Positions 1 to 12,243 are shown, counted from the first letter of the stretch. The stretch is 64,000 bases of DNA from Erpobdella octoculata (GCA_963978895.1 OZ022247.1:9112947-9176946), one strand, 5' to 3'. A program made the numbers and translations. The notes: generated by a model from the sequence alone, not told the origin.

Positions 1-3000
1 GACAGATAGACAGATAGACAGATAGACAGATAGACAGATAGACAGATAGACAGATAGACAGATAGACAGATAGACAGATAGACAGATAGACAGATAGACA
101 GATAGACAGATAGACAGATAGACAGATAGACAGATAGACAGATAGACAGATAGACAGATAGACAGATAGACAGATAGACAGATAGACAGATAGACAGATA
201 GACAGATAGACAGATAGACAGATAGACAGATAGACAGATAGACAGATAGACAGATAGACAGATAGACAGATAGACAGATAGACAGATAGACAGATAGACA
301 GATAGACAGATAGACAGATAGACAGATAGACAGATAGACAGATAGACAGATAGACAGATAGACAGATAGACAGATAGACAGATAGACAGATAGACAGATA
401 GACAGATAGACAGATAGACAGATAGACAGATAGACAGATAGACAGATAGACAGATAGACAGATAGACAGATAGACAGATAGACAGATAGACAGATAGACA
501 GATAGACAGATAGACAGATAGACAGATAGACAGATAGACAGATAGACAGATAGACAGATAGACAGATAGACAGATAGACAGATAGACAGATAGACAGATA
601 GACAGATAGACAGATAGACAGATAGACAGATAGACAGATAGACAGATAGACAGATAGACAGATAGACAGATAGACAGATAGACAGATAGACAGATAGACA
701 GATAGACAGATAGACAGATAGACAGATAGACAGATAGACAGATAGACAGATAGACAGATAGACAGATAGACAGATAGACAGATAGACAGATAGACAGATA
801 GACAGATAGACAGATAGACAGATAGACAGATAGACAGATAGACAGATAGACAGATAGACAGATAGACAGATAGACAGATAGACAGATAGACAGATAGACA
901 GATAGACAGATAGACAGATAGACAGATAGACAGATAGACAGATAGACAGATAGACAGATAGACAGATAGACAGATAGACAGATAGACAGATAGACAGATA
1001 GACAGATAGACAGATAGACAGATAGACAGATAGACAGATAGACAGATAGACAGATAGACAGATAGACAGATAGACAGATAGACAGATAGACAGATAGACA
1101 GATAGACAGATAGACAGATAGACAGATAGACAGATAGACAGATAGACAGATAGACAGATAGACAGATAGACAGATAGACAGATAGACAGATAGACAGATA
1201 GACAGATAGACAGATAGACAGATAGACAGATAGACAGATAGACAGATAGACAGATAGACAGATAGACAGATAGACAGATAGACAGATAGACAGATAGACA
1301 GATAGACAGATAGACAGATAGACAGATAGACAGATAGACAGATAGACAGATAGACAGATAGACAGATAGACAGATAGACAGATAGACAGATAGACAGATA
1401 GACAGATAGACAGATAGACAGATAGACAGATAGACAGATAGACAGATAGACAGATAGACAGATAGACAGATAGACAGATAGACAGATAGACAGATAGACA
1501 GATAGACAGATAGACAGATAGACAGATAGACAGATAGACAGATAGACAGATAGACAGATAGACAGATAGACAGATAGACAGATAGACAGATAGACAGATA
1601 GACAGATAGACAGATAGACAGATAGACAGATAGACAGATAGACAGATAGACAGATAGACAGATAGACAGATAGACAGATAGACAGATAGACAGATAGACA
1701 GATAGACAGATAGACAGATAGACAGATAGACAGATAGACAGATAGACAGATAGACAGATAGACAGATAGACAGATAGACAGATAGACAGATAGACAGATA
1801 GACAGATAGACAGATAGACAGATAGACAGATAGACAGATAGACAGATAGACAGATAGACAGATAGACAGATAGACAGATAGACAGATAGACAGATAGACA
1901 GATAGACAGATAGACAGATAGACAGATAGACAGATAGACAGATAGACAGATAGACAGATAGACAGATAGACAGATAGACAGATAGACAGATAGACAGATA
2001 GACAGATAGACAGATAGACAGATAGACAGATAGACAGATAGACAGATAGACAGATAGACAGATAGACAGATAGACAGATAGACAGATAGACAGATAGACA
2101 GATAGACAGATAGACAGATAGACAGATAGACAGATAGACAGATAGACAGATAGACAGATAGACAGATAGACAGATAGACAGATAGACAGATAGACAGATA
2201 GACAGATAGACAGATAGACAGATAGACAGATAGACAGATAGACAGATAGACAGATAGACAGATAGACAGATAGACAGATAGACAGATAGACAGATAGACA
2301 GATAGACAGATAGACAGATAGACAGATAGACAGATAGACAGATAGACAGATAGACAGATAGACAGATAGACAGATAGACAGATAGACAGATAGACAGATA
2401 GACAGATAGACAGATAGACAGATAGACAGATAGACAGATAGACAGATAGACAGATAGACAGATAGACAGATAGACAGATAGACAGATAGACAGATAGACA
2501 GATAGACAGATAGACAGATAGACAGATAGACAGATAGACAGATAGACAGATAGACAGATAGACAGATAGACAGATAGACAGATAGACAGATAGACAGATA
2601 GACAGATAGACAGATAGACAGATAGACAGATAGACAGATAGACAGATAGACAGATAGACAGATAGACAGATAGACAGATAGACAGATAGACAGATAGACA
2701 GATAGACAGATAGACAGATAGACAGATAGACAGATAGACAGATAGACAGATAGACAGATAGACAGATAGACAGATAGACAGATAGACAGATAGACAGATA
2801 GACAGATAGACAGATAGACAGATAGACAGATAGACAGATAGACAGATAGACAGATAGACAGATAGACAGATAGACAGATAGACAGATAGACAGATAGACA
2901 GATAGACAGATAGACAGATAGACAGATAGACAGATAGACAGATAGACAGATAGACAGATAGACAGATAGACAGATAGACAGATAGACAGATAGACAGATA

Positions 3001-4580
3001 GACAGATAGACAGATAGACAGATAGACAGATAGACAGATAGACAGATAGACAGATAGACAGATAGACAGATAGACAGATAGACAGATAGACAGATAGACA
3101 GATAGACAGATAGACAGATAGACAGATAGACAGATAGACAGATAGACAGATAGACAGATAGACAGATAGACAGATAGACAGATAGACAGATAGACAGATA
3201 GACAGATAGACAGATAGACAGATAGACAGATAGACAGATAGACAGATAGACAGATAGACAGATAGACAGATAGACAGATAGACAGATAGACAGATAGACA
3301 GATAGACAGATAGACAGATAGACAGATAGACAGATAGACAGATAGACAGATAGACAGATAGACAGATAGACAGATAGACAGATAGACAGATAGACAGATA
3401 GACAGATAGACAGATAGACAGATAGACAGATAGACAGATAGACAGATAGACAGATAGACAGATAGACAGATAGACAGATAGACAGATAGACAGATAGACA
3501 GATAGACAGATAGACAGATAGACAGATAGACAGATAGACAGATAGACAGATAGACAGATAGACAGATAGACAGATAGACAGATAGACAGATAGACAGATA
3601 GACAGATAGACAGATAGACAGATAGACAGATAGACAGATAGACAGATAGACAGATAGACAGATAGACAGATAGACAGATAGACAGATAGACAGATAGACA
3701 GATAGACAGATAGACAGATAGACAGATAGACAGATAGACAGATAGACAGATAGACAGATAGACAGATAGACAGATAGACAGATAGACAGATAGACAGATA
3801 GACAGATAGACAGATAGACAGATAGACAGATAGACAGATAGACAGATAGACAGATAGACAGATAGACAGATAGACAGATAGACAGATAGACAGATAGACA
3901 GATAGACAGATAGACAGATAGACAGATAGACAGATAGACAGATAGACAGATAGACAGATAGACAGATAGACAGATAGACAGATAGACAGATAGACAGATA
4001 GACAGATAGACAGATAGACAGATAGACAGATAGACAGATAGACAGATAGACAGATAGACAGATAGACAGATAGACAGATAGACAGATAGACAGATAGACA
4101 GATAGACAGATAGACAGATAGACAGATAGACAGATAGACAGATAGACAGATAGACAGATAGACAGATAGACAGATAGACAGATAGACAGATAGACAGATA
4201 GACAGATAGACAGATAGACAGATAGACAGATAGACAGATAGACAGATAGACAGATAGACAGATAGACAGATAGACAGATAGACAGATAGACAGATAGACA
4301 GATAGACAGATAGACAGATAGACAGATAGACAGATAGACAGATAGACAGATAGACAGATAGACAGATAGACAGATAGACAGATAGACAGATAGACAGATA
4401 GACAGATAGACAGATAGACAGATAGACAGATAGACAGATAGACAGATAGACAGATAGACAGATAGACAGATAGACAGATAGACAGATAGACAGATAGACA
4501 GATAGACAGATAGACAGATAGACAGATAGACAGATAGACAGATAGACAGATAGACAGATAGACAGATAGACAGATAGACA
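1..4580. repeat. (GACAGATA)n GATA/GACA array
   Basis: A tandem array of the 8-bp unit GACAGATA, about 572 copies, with no interruption that I can see; it runs off the left window edge. GATA/GACA mixtures are the composition of the classical Bkm satellite. The right end passes straight into GACAGACAGAGAAG followed by a tail shared with a dispersed element at 9520-9825. The perfect periodicity over 4.6 kb implies recent expansion or homogenisation. Assembly can also mis-size such arrays. Confidence 0.98.
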
Positions 4581-4612
4581 GACAGAGAAGTCAAGTTAAG
4601 TAAAAGTGTGTA
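4581..4612 (+). repeat. end of dispersed family A next to the array
   Basis: GACAGAGAAGTCAAGTTAAG and the following AAAAGTGTGT tail match the end of the copy at 9775-9822 and, inverted, 10466-10510. It marks the GATA/GACA array as an expanded internal microsatellite of this mobile-element family. Confidence 0.7.
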
Positions 4613-4636
4613 AAAAATGACAAAACCAAAATAAAA

Positions 4637-4718
4637 CGCAGTCGACAGGGTTCGAACCTGTGCGGGCAGAGCCCAATAGATTTCAAGTCTATCGCCTTAA
4701 CCACTCGGCCACGACTGC
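4637..4718 (-). tRNA. tRNA-Ser (anticodon TGA)
   Basis: The 82-nt gene on the minus strand starts GCAGTCGTGGCCGAG. The 7-bp acceptor stem GCAGTCG pairs with CGACTGC and the discriminator is G. The anticodon loop is CTTGAAA, giving TGA, which reads UCA. It has a long serine-type variable arm (GGGCTCTGCCCGC) and an intact T arm with GGTTCGAAC. There is no intron and no encoded CCA. A TTTT Pol III terminator follows immediately downstream. The gene and its flanks are duplicated at 9122-9203. Confidence 0.97.
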
Positions 4719-5340
4719 CATGAAATGTTCGAACAATTAAATCAATTATTTCAAAAATAATAAATTGGTGGTATTATTGCTGATTCAGGATTTTAATTAC
4801 TCATTTATTTGGAATTTATTTATGTAAAAATGTATATAATTGTATTAAATTTGTTTTTGTTGTAAATTAAAGATAATTATTATTTATAATTATAATTTTT
4901 TTCCAAAATTTTGCAAGCTTTAATAAAATGTATTGTCATAAAAAAACATTTAAAATTTCAGCTTGATTGGGTAACGAGAAGTTAATTAATTTTTACATTC
5001 AAGGTTTGCAAATATTAAAGTAAGCAATTCCGGCGGTGAATTGATATAAAGTATTTCAAAAAATCAAATACACTTAAATAAATGTTTGCATATAGAAATT
5101 TTAAAAAATTGTTATTTAAACAATTTTTTTTGTAATAAATGAAAAACGGACAATTTCAGAAATATAAGGGATTTGTGAGAAAACTTGGTTTTGGCAGCTT
5201 ACTTATGCATTATTTTGACTTTTTTACATTACTTTATCTTATATACCAATATTGTCTAAATTCACTTTTAGTTGTTTCTGTAAAAATCTAAAACAAATAC
5301 TAAACTCAAAGAATCAATATTTTAAAAAAATATTTTTCTT
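4719..5340. other. intergenic; duplicated tRNA flank and family B repeat
   Basis: No gene seen. 4753-4795 repeats the flank found beside the tRNA at 9122-9203. 4905-5050 is a copy of dispersed family B, recognised by the trio 'CAAGGTTTGCAAA', 'GCAAG' and an end resembling GGCGGTGAAGTTAATATAAG. 5061-5210 resembles 29095-29310. Confidence 0.5.
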
Positions 5341-5384
5341 TGTGTACTTTTGTGCACTGATCCAACTTATTCAAAATGCAATTT

Positions 5385-5565
5385 GGCCTGGCGACAAACT
5401 GGGTTGCGACTACTTTGGGGTCCATTAGTTAAACGTCAAATATTTAGCCGTCAATTATTTGGCCAGCGACTAGTTGGCCGGCGACTAGTTTGCCGGCGAC
5501 TAGTTGGACAGCGACTAGTTAAACATCGACTAGTTGGGCGGTGACTAGTTGGCCTGTACCCAGTT
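5385..5565. repeat. minisatellite, ~15-16 bp GCGACTAGTTGGCC unit
   Basis: About ten imperfect copies of a unit close to GGCGACTAGTTGGCC, with drift increasing towards both ends. The 64-residue frame across it (5350-5544) is a repeat artefact. Confidence 0.85.
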
Positions 5566-5904
5566 TTTCAATTGTCAGAGTGTTCGAAAAAAACTAGTGG
5601 TTAAGGCCAGATTGGGTATAATCAAGCATATAGTGCTATAGCATATGGAGCATGCCGCTCATTTGAGCATTGACGCAAGAGGTCATAGCATGTAAACAAT
5701 AGGCGCTCAAATGTTTATTCAAATGGAAGTTATTTAATCTGAATTTAAGTTGATTGAATGCATTTCTGTGTATGAATGTATTAGATAATTAACTATAAAT
5801 AATAAATTCATCATTTTATTTAATACACAAACAAGGAGACATGAACATATTTAGAAATTTTATTTACTCAACTCCACATTTAAAATTATTGAATTTAATA
5901 TAGT

Positions 5905-7424
5905 TTATTTCCCATTATCAGAATTTAATTTTGCAGTTTTTCTAGATGATGGGTTTTTTTCATAACCAGTTCTTTTTGTGACATTTTTTCTGATGTTATC
6001 GTTCATTTCGTTAATTAGGTTTTTAACCATCACGTTGAACATTCTTCCAGTAATTATTGACAAATGTTTCCTGAATGAATGGCCATCTTCACAAACTTTC
6101 TTCAAAATGTTATGGCTGTTTTGAGTATTTTCCATGACTTGAAGAAAGGCATGGAAAAACACTTGCTGTTGCTGGGTCATGTAGAGAAAACACTTTTTTG
6201 CATCTTCATTTTGCATGATTTCGTGGTAGAAAGTCCAAGCATACAAGCATGACATGTAAAGAATGTCACTGGCAGTACATAAGCCTCTCCTGTTGATCTG
6301 GTCAAGAAATCTTGATTTTGCTAAAGTTTCTTCTTCTGTAAATCCAGAAAAGTCTTCAATTGGTAATGTCAGTGTGTCATCACTTGCTTTGAAAAAAGCT
6401 TGACATGCAGAACAACTTTCTTTTCTTGTCAAAGACCTTGCAAGATAGCCGGCAACATAAAATATTATGCAAACGTCCATCTCTTCTTGATATCCAAGGC
6501 ACAGTTCATCCAAGCACAAACTAGTCATGAGCTTTCCGACATTCAAATCAACTTCCAGTCTCTTTTCTGCTTCTGCGGTAGAAAAAACACTGTAGACATC
6601 GTCCATGGAAAAGTTCAAAAATTTAAGAGATTGAAGTCTAATTGTTTTTTCAGCTTGAAGGACTTGTCTTACAGATATAAAAAAAAGAACCATGCAGCTG
6701 TCTGTACCAACTACATTTTTCTTCAATAGGATCTGATTGAAACGGGCCAGTCAGGACATAATCCAATTTTTTTTTAGCAAGCATAAATCGAGCAAAACCG
6801 ACCAATGCTCTACAGGTCTGCCGGTTTGCTAAAAAAAGTTTCTTTTGTCAATCCGCTGTACCTGGTTGCCATCTGTTCCCACTCCATCAGCCAATCAGCA
6901 TAGTCAAGAAAAAATTTAAGTTTTTCATCATGAGTACCTTGGAGCATATTGTCAACATTTAGTTTCCTGCTGATGTCGTCCAATGAAAATACGTAGTCTG
7001 AATTCAAAATATTTTCTGGTTGTTCTTCTAACGCTCTCAACATTTTTTCTCTTCTAGATTCTGAGGTTGCAGAATCTGATCTTGGAGATGTTGTTTCCAA
7101 TGAGAGGTAAGATGGACAGTTTGGAAATGTTGATGGAACAGCATTTGACTTCAGACACTTTCTTTTATGTGTCCCAGTTCTTTTTGCTTGTGATAAATTA
7201 GTGCCCAGTCTCTCTGAAACAGAATCTTGCTCTGTAAAATGCAGAGAGCACAAATAAGCTTCTGTCTGATTATAATTAGTTTCGGGTCGAGGAACAGCCC
7301 TAATCCACTTATTCCAAAGTTTTTCATCAGTTGGAAATTTATGAATTGAAAATTCCACAGATTTTAAATCATCAACATAACCATAACCAGATCGGCAGCC
7401 TGGAGCCGCACACCGTTTCGGCAT
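5905..7424 (-). pseudogene. P-element-type THAP transposase, internally deleted and frameshifted
   Basis: Minus strand. 7424 to 6810 opens with ATG and a THAP zinc finger of about 90 residues: MPKRCAAPGC at the start, CSLHF for the C2CH site, and an AVPSTFP-type end. A linker with FSLDDISRKL follows, then the P-transposase C-terminal region (LDYADWLMEWEQ, LTKETF). That region continues in another frame with LDYVLTGPFQSDPIEE and YRQLHG, and after a second shift runs as ISVRQVLQAEKTIRLQSL to a stop at 5905. Each shift lies in a homopolymer (seven T, plus 6831-6837; eight T, plus 6679-6686) and each is repaired by one base fewer. The RNase-H-like catalytic core between linker and C-terminus is absent. 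It could be a dead transposon, or a domesticated THAP gene with two homopolymer sequencing errors. I did not find the terminal inverted repeats. Confidence 0.85.
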
Positions 7425-8061
7425 TGAACTTGTTGATATCTGAAATATATTAGAAAAAAATTAAACTGCTTTAAAAAGACAAATCCTTTATTATCATTAT
7501 GCATGAATATAAACCAAATTTAATAATTAATATTGAGGAATACTCTAAATTAGTAAATGTTCACATCGCTCGATTTGCAACGATTAAATTTTACAACGAT
7601 ACGATCCACGATACACGTTGCTTGATTCCCGAACAAAAAACCTTTTAATTCGATTAATTAATGAGAAAAAATTATATCAAAGCATGAATTTATTTGGAAC
7701 TAAACTGTTTAACTTTAATTTAATGTACAAGTTCACTTACTTTATAATTAATCGAACGATCACTCATCAGAGAGACGAACTGAAGCTTACTAATAGCGAA
7801 TCGGTTGTTTACGTTTGTGATGACCCCTCCAGTCGACGCGAACTCACAGCTGGGTTGAGCTGCACGCTCCATATAGTTTTTAGTACTTTATGAACCAGGC
7901 TAGAGTGGGTCGGGTCAGGACAATGTGAGTTGGGTCGGGTCACAAATTTAGGAACGGTAACAAGTCGGATCGGGTCAACGCTTCTGGCTGCTTAGGTCCT
8001 GAAAATTTTGTGCAAGGATAACCCTGATCCAGACTAGACCAGTCAAACATAAAAGCTTTCA
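7425..8061. other. intergenic with GGGTCGGGTC-rich repeat
   Basis: No gene supported. 7570-7630 holds CGATA-type repeats (compare 63520-63620). 7905-7975 repeats GGGTCGGGTC; a similar segment in reverse complement is at 32210-32350, so this looks like a dispersed element end. Confidence 0.4.
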
Positions 8062-8143
8062 CGCAGTCGACAGGATTTGAACCTGTGCGGGCAGAGCCCA
8101 ATAGATTTCTAGTCTATCGCCTTAACCACTCGGCCACGACTGC
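8062..8143 (-). tRNA. tRNA-Ser (anticodon AGA)
   Basis: 82 nt on the minus strand, nearly identical to the TGA serine gene, but the anticodon loop is CTAGAAA, giving AGA (inosine-modified, reads UCU/UCC/UCA). The acceptor stem, serine variable arm and T arm (GGTTCAAAT) are intact. A TTTT terminator lies about 11 nt downstream. The change from TGA to AGA within one repeated backbone suggests anticodon switching after duplication. Confidence 0.96.
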
Positions 8144-8531
8144 TGATATAATCTATGAAATATACACGATAAAATGGAATGCACCTTAACATCTGTTAAT
8201 CTAGATGGATAATTATTTGTGATTAAAGGAGAAAAAATTCCGGTAATTAAATTCTTGGTTATTCAAAAAGCATTGAAAAATTAGTTAATTTCGATTTCTT
8301 ATTGGAATTATAGAATATAAATTGTCAAAGTATTATGATAGGTTTTTACAAAATTGTTCTTAGGATAGACTTGTAGAAATTTTTTTAATATGCCTTTCCC
8401 CTATTGTTAGCAGTATTTTATCTTATGGTAGATTGCAGATGTAAAACTGCTCAGGATTATGAATCAGCCAGAGCAAGGCTGAAGAAATGAGTATTAAATT
8501 GTTTTAAAAAATGAAGAAACTAACAACGTAT
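8144..8531. other. intergenic
   Basis: AT-rich spacer between the Ser and Asp tRNA genes. I see no gene or clear repeat. Confidence 0.4.
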
Positions 8532-8603
8532 TCCTCGTTAGTATAGTGGTAAGTATCCCCGCCTGTCACGCGGGAGACCGGGGTTCAATTCCCCGACGGG
8601 GAG
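8532..8603 (+). tRNA. tRNA-Asp (anticodon GTC)
   Basis: 72-nt gene beginning TCCTCGTTAGTATAGTGG. The anticodon stem-loop CCGCCTGTCACGCGG gives anticodon GTC. The T arm is CGGGGTTCAATTCCCCG and the 3' end is CGGGGAG. This is the standard eukaryotic tRNA-Asp without intron. TTTT follows 8 nt downstream as terminator. Confidence 0.97.
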
Positions 8604-9121
8604 ACTATTTTGAAACCACAGGTTTAAACTAAAATCAAAAATATTAAATGGAACCTTATGAAACTTTTTTTCGTGATCAGTGACACTGCTAGATAGATCT
8701 GCTTTCCCGCTAAAAGAATTGAAACCAAAATTAGATATATATAAAGTTCACATATTAAAAATTAATTAAAGAAGCATATTGATAAAGACGACAAAAACCT
8801 TCATTGTTATAGCAACTATAAAAATCTTTTGTTTACTATTCACTGTATTATTTTTAGAATACGATGTCACTCTGAAATTTTAAAACTGTTTCAAAAGCAT
8901 GTTTTAATTTGTTAAATTAACTTTTACTTGTTTAGTATGTGAACATTATTGTTTTTTACAATTCAGATATCGCAGATCCTAAGTTTATCAATTTAGACAT
9001 TACAATTGAAAAAATATATGCGATAGACTTTATATTAATATATATACATCAGAACTGAAAAAAGCTCCCACTAAAACAGTTCGATTTCAGATTTAAAAAA
9101 ACTGACAAAACCAAGATAAAA
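8604..9121. other. intergenic
   Basis: AT-rich spacer. 8850-8945 resembles 29235-29310 (shared 'AAAGCATGTTTTTAATTT'-like stretch), so part is an old dispersed repeat. No gene seen. Confidence 0.4.
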
Positions 9122-9203
9122 CGCAGTCGACAGGGTTCGAACCTGTGCGGGCAGAGCCCAATAGATTTCAAGTCTATCGCCTTAACCACTCGGCCACGAC
9201 TGC
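9122..9203 (-). tRNA. tRNA-Ser (anticodon TGA), duplicate
   Basis: 82 nt on the minus strand, matching the gene at 4637-4718 through stems, loops and anticodon. The similarity continues into both flanks (about 9100-9290 versus 4615-4795), so it arose by duplication of a longer segment rather than by retroposition of a tRNA. The TTTT terminator is present. Confidence 0.97.
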
Positions 9204-9519
9204 CATTGAATAAATTGTTTCATAAATAATAAATTGGTGGTATTATTGCTGATTCAGGATTTTAATTACTCATTCATTATGAATAGTTCTAGACCATAAC
9301 AATTTCTAGCAGTATTATTATAAATTTATTATAAAATAAAAAAAAACTAGAATGAAAAGCACGGTTGAAATATTTGCAAATATAATGTAAATCACCAACA
9401 TACATAAATGTCAATGTCTATATTTCAAAAGTTGTGGATCGGGCTTCTTTTTTTCAAATTTCTGGGTTTCAGTTTTTCAAAAGTTTGGGTTCACGTTTTT
9501 AAAATCCTGGGTTCGGTAT

Positions 9520-9825
9520 AAACAAGTGAAGCAAAAACAAAGTTTTTTAAAAACACACTTTTATATTTTTTTTACTACATAAACAACAAACATATTAGCA
9601 TAGATAATAAATAGTTTGACGAAAATATCACAAATAATTATTTAATTAAATTTTGTCCAATCTATTCGAAAATTTGTTAGAATGCATTATTAATTAGTTC
9701 GGAGGTGTGTTTAAATTTTGAAGTCTCTAGCTCATCGGGAAGTTTGTTTAAAATAGATTGCAAAATTTGACGACAGACAGATAGACAGACAGAGAAGTCA
9801 AGTTAAGTAAAAGTGTGTAAAAAAC
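9520..9825 (+). repeat. dispersed family A, left inverted arm
   Basis: It contains CGAAAATATCACAAATAATT, AGCTCATCGGGAAGTT, GACGACAGACAGATAGACAG and the tail GTCAAGTTAAGTAAAAGTGT. The reverse complement, roughly 85-90% alike by eye, lies at 10470-10805. A more distant copy lies at 52955-53352. Confidence 0.85.
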
Positions 9826-9952
9826 CCGGGTAGTATACCGAACTTCGGGTTCAAGTCGGGTATCAGTGATATTTAAAATGTTTGTCATGATCTTAGGTTA
9901 TGGAGCCATCATTTTAGACGTAAACTGAAAAGTTGTTTATTAATATTTGAAG

Positions 9953-10087
9953 ACATGAATGAGTGCGCTATGGATTACTGCGATGCTAATACAATGACGT
10001 GTACCAACTTACCTGGGTCTTATACGTGCAGCTGTCGAGATGGATTTGTCAGGAGAGTAAATGCTACTGCTAGTTCCAAATGTGAAG
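9953..10087 (+). CDS. calcium-binding EGF-like exon 1 (partial gene)
   Basis: One complete cbEGF module in a 135-bp exon. It is preceded by acceptor AG at 9951-9952 and followed by donor GT at 10088. With one base from the previous exon it reads D-M-N-E-C, the calcium-binding entry motif. The six cysteines follow in EGF order (NEC, DYC, MTC, YTC, SC, SKC), with the aromatic-containing GSYTC and a DGF turn. Both ends are phase 1, the usual phase for shuffled extracellular modules. The domain is extracellular and calcium-stabilised. Upstream exons and a signal peptide were not found. The exon sits between two arms of an inverted repeat. Confidence 0.8.
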
Positions 10088-10469
10088 GTATTAAAAAAAA
10101 ACAATTTAAGGACATTTCACTTGTATATTATAACATAACAGTTGCTAATCACGATTTTGCGTAAAAATATTTTTTCTTAATATTTATATTAACAGCCATA
10201 TTATGAATTAATAGTTTAGCTATTGAACTGGCGTGAGTTCATACGTTTTTTAAATCTCTTATATTAACTTTACAGCTGGTCTTGCTTGATAACTTAAATG
10301 TTTACAAATTTAAAAGTAGAAATGGTAGGGGAGAGACAATCTGCTTTGATAGTTTCAGAAATTGCCAAGTTAAAATATGAGAAAAACAATGGAAGTAGCT
10401 TATATCTAACAAATATTTTCTGTAGTATCACGTAAATTATTATCAATATATACAGACGATTACTTTTTG

Positions 10470-10805
10470 CACACTTTTACTTAACTTGACTTCTCTCTGT
10501 CTGTTTTTCTGTCTGTCTATCTGTCTGTCGTCAAATTTTGCAATCGATTTTAAACTAACTTTCCGATGAGCTAGAGATTTAAAAATTTAAATATACCTCC
10601 GAACTGATTAACAAAGCATTCTATCAAATTTTCGGATCGATTGGACAAAATTTAATCAAATAATTATTTGTGATATTTTCGTCGAACTATTTATTGTCTC
10701 TGCTAATATGCTCGTTGTTTATGCAACAGAATGTGGCCTACACAATCGATTATATTAAAGTGTGTTTTTTTTTAATTTTGTTTTTGCTTCACTTGTTTAG
10801 TTAAG
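10470..10805 (-). repeat. dispersed family A, right inverted arm
   Basis: Reverse-complement partner of 9520-9825: it starts with ACACTTTTACTTAACTTGAC and carries the CTGTCTATCTGTCTGTCGTC microsatellite and the AACTTTCCGATGAGCTAGAG block in the same order, inverted. Confidence 0.85.
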
Positions 10806-11179
10806 TTTTAGTAAATCTTGATCCGGCCCTGCACAGATACAAGTCTGTCAGTATTTTAACCAGCTATTTCTTATTAAACATGGATTCTTATCGTGGATTT
10901 TTTGAAGTAATAGTTATTTCATAAGAATCCATGCATTAGATAAGCAATTTAATTCACCTCACTTTTGCGAGCCAAATCCCAGGTCTGGACCAGTAAAGTG
11001 TGAGTTTGAAAATCCGATCAAATGTAACCGATTCTGCGACAGAAAATACCCTTGTATTTCCTGTCACTCAATCATTTTTATCTTAAAACACCTAGCTTTG
11101 AAGATATTCTTTAAAAAATAATTGTTTTATATTTCCGGGCTAATCGGAGTTTTCTTTATTTATTTCATAATAACACAAG

Positions 11180-11335
11180 ATCTCGACGAGTGCAGTCTTG
11201 GCTTTTGTGACTCGAGGACAAGCGAATGTGAGAACACCTATGGCTCTTTCAAATGTCTGTGCAGAGAAGGTTTCATTCAAATGCCGGATGAGAACCGCAA
11301 ATGCTTTGCGAAGTCAACGATCTACGACATCATAG
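11180..11335 (+). CDS. calcium-binding EGF-like exon 2
   Basis: 156-bp exon between acceptor AG (11178-11179) and donor GT (11336), phase 1 at both ends like the preceding EGF exon, so the two join in frame. It begins D-L-D-E-C. The six cysteines are DEC, GFC, SEC, FKC, LC and RKC, with YGSFKCLCREGF in the middle. After the last cysteine comes a short FAKSTIYDII stretch. This is the second extracellular cbEGF module of the same gene. It should connect to a transmembrane exon downstream (see 17372-17447). Confidence 0.82.
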   Translation: MSTSAVLAFVTRGQANVRTPMALSNVCAEKVSFKCRMRTANALRSQRSTTS

Positions 11336-11480
11336 GTATACATTGGAAGTATTTTATTGATAACTCAAGTAGGGTCAGGTTTGTGTTAAAACTGTTCAAT
11401 AGCATTAGCAGTAAGTGGGAGCAATAGAAGTAGTAGCAGTAAGAATAGAAGTATTGTATTAGAATGCATTCAGATAATTC

Positions 11481-11660
11481 TGAATGCAATTAAAATTGTT
11501 ATAATTCTTTTTGAATGCAATTGAAATTGTTATAATTCTTTTTGAATGCAATTAAAATTGTTATAATTCTTTTTGAATGCAATTGAAATTGTTATTATTC
11601 TTTTTGAATCCAATTAAAACTTTAGTTTTCGTTTTTTAATGCAATTAAGATTGTTATTTT
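11481..11660. repeat. 31-bp tandem repeat before an acceptor
   Basis: Five to six imperfect copies of a 31-bp unit (TGAATGCAATTGAAATTGTT plus ATAATTCTTTT). The last degraded unit supplies the pyrimidine tract ending TTATTTTTTTAG at 11670. Confidence 0.85.
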
Positions 11661-11670
11661 ATTTTTTTAG

Positions 11671-11813
11671 ATTCTTGGATTTCAGATAGAAATAGATCGA
11701 TCGTGGAAGATTTCAAAATTTTCGGCAAAGTTGTCTTTAAAAACGTTTTTTTCATTCTCAACATTGGCTTTCTTCTCATATTTTTTTGGTTTGATTTTTC
11801 TATTCTATTCTAA
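11671..11813 (+). CDS. candidate alternative 3' exon with membrane segment
   Basis: After a strong acceptor (TTATTTTTTTAG at 11659-11670), the phase-1 frame that follows the EGF exons stays open for 46 codons to TAA at 11811. It reads DSWISDRNRS at first and then a hydrophobic run (FFILNIGFLLIFFWF). This would give a short membrane-anchored ending to the EGF protein. The frame and phase fit, but the region is AT-rich, where hydrophobic Phe/Leu/Ile runs arise by chance. It competes with the transmembrane exon at 17372-17447. Confidence 0.3.
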
Positions 11814-11880
11814 AAAATTGTGAATAATCCAAATAAAAACAAATTTTACTTATTTAATTGAAATTTTTCAAAGCTACAAT

Positions 11881-12243
<363 letters not shown>

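Noticed and set aside
6400..6729. 109-codon plus-strand frame
   Set aside because: Antisense shadow of the P-type transposase C-terminus.
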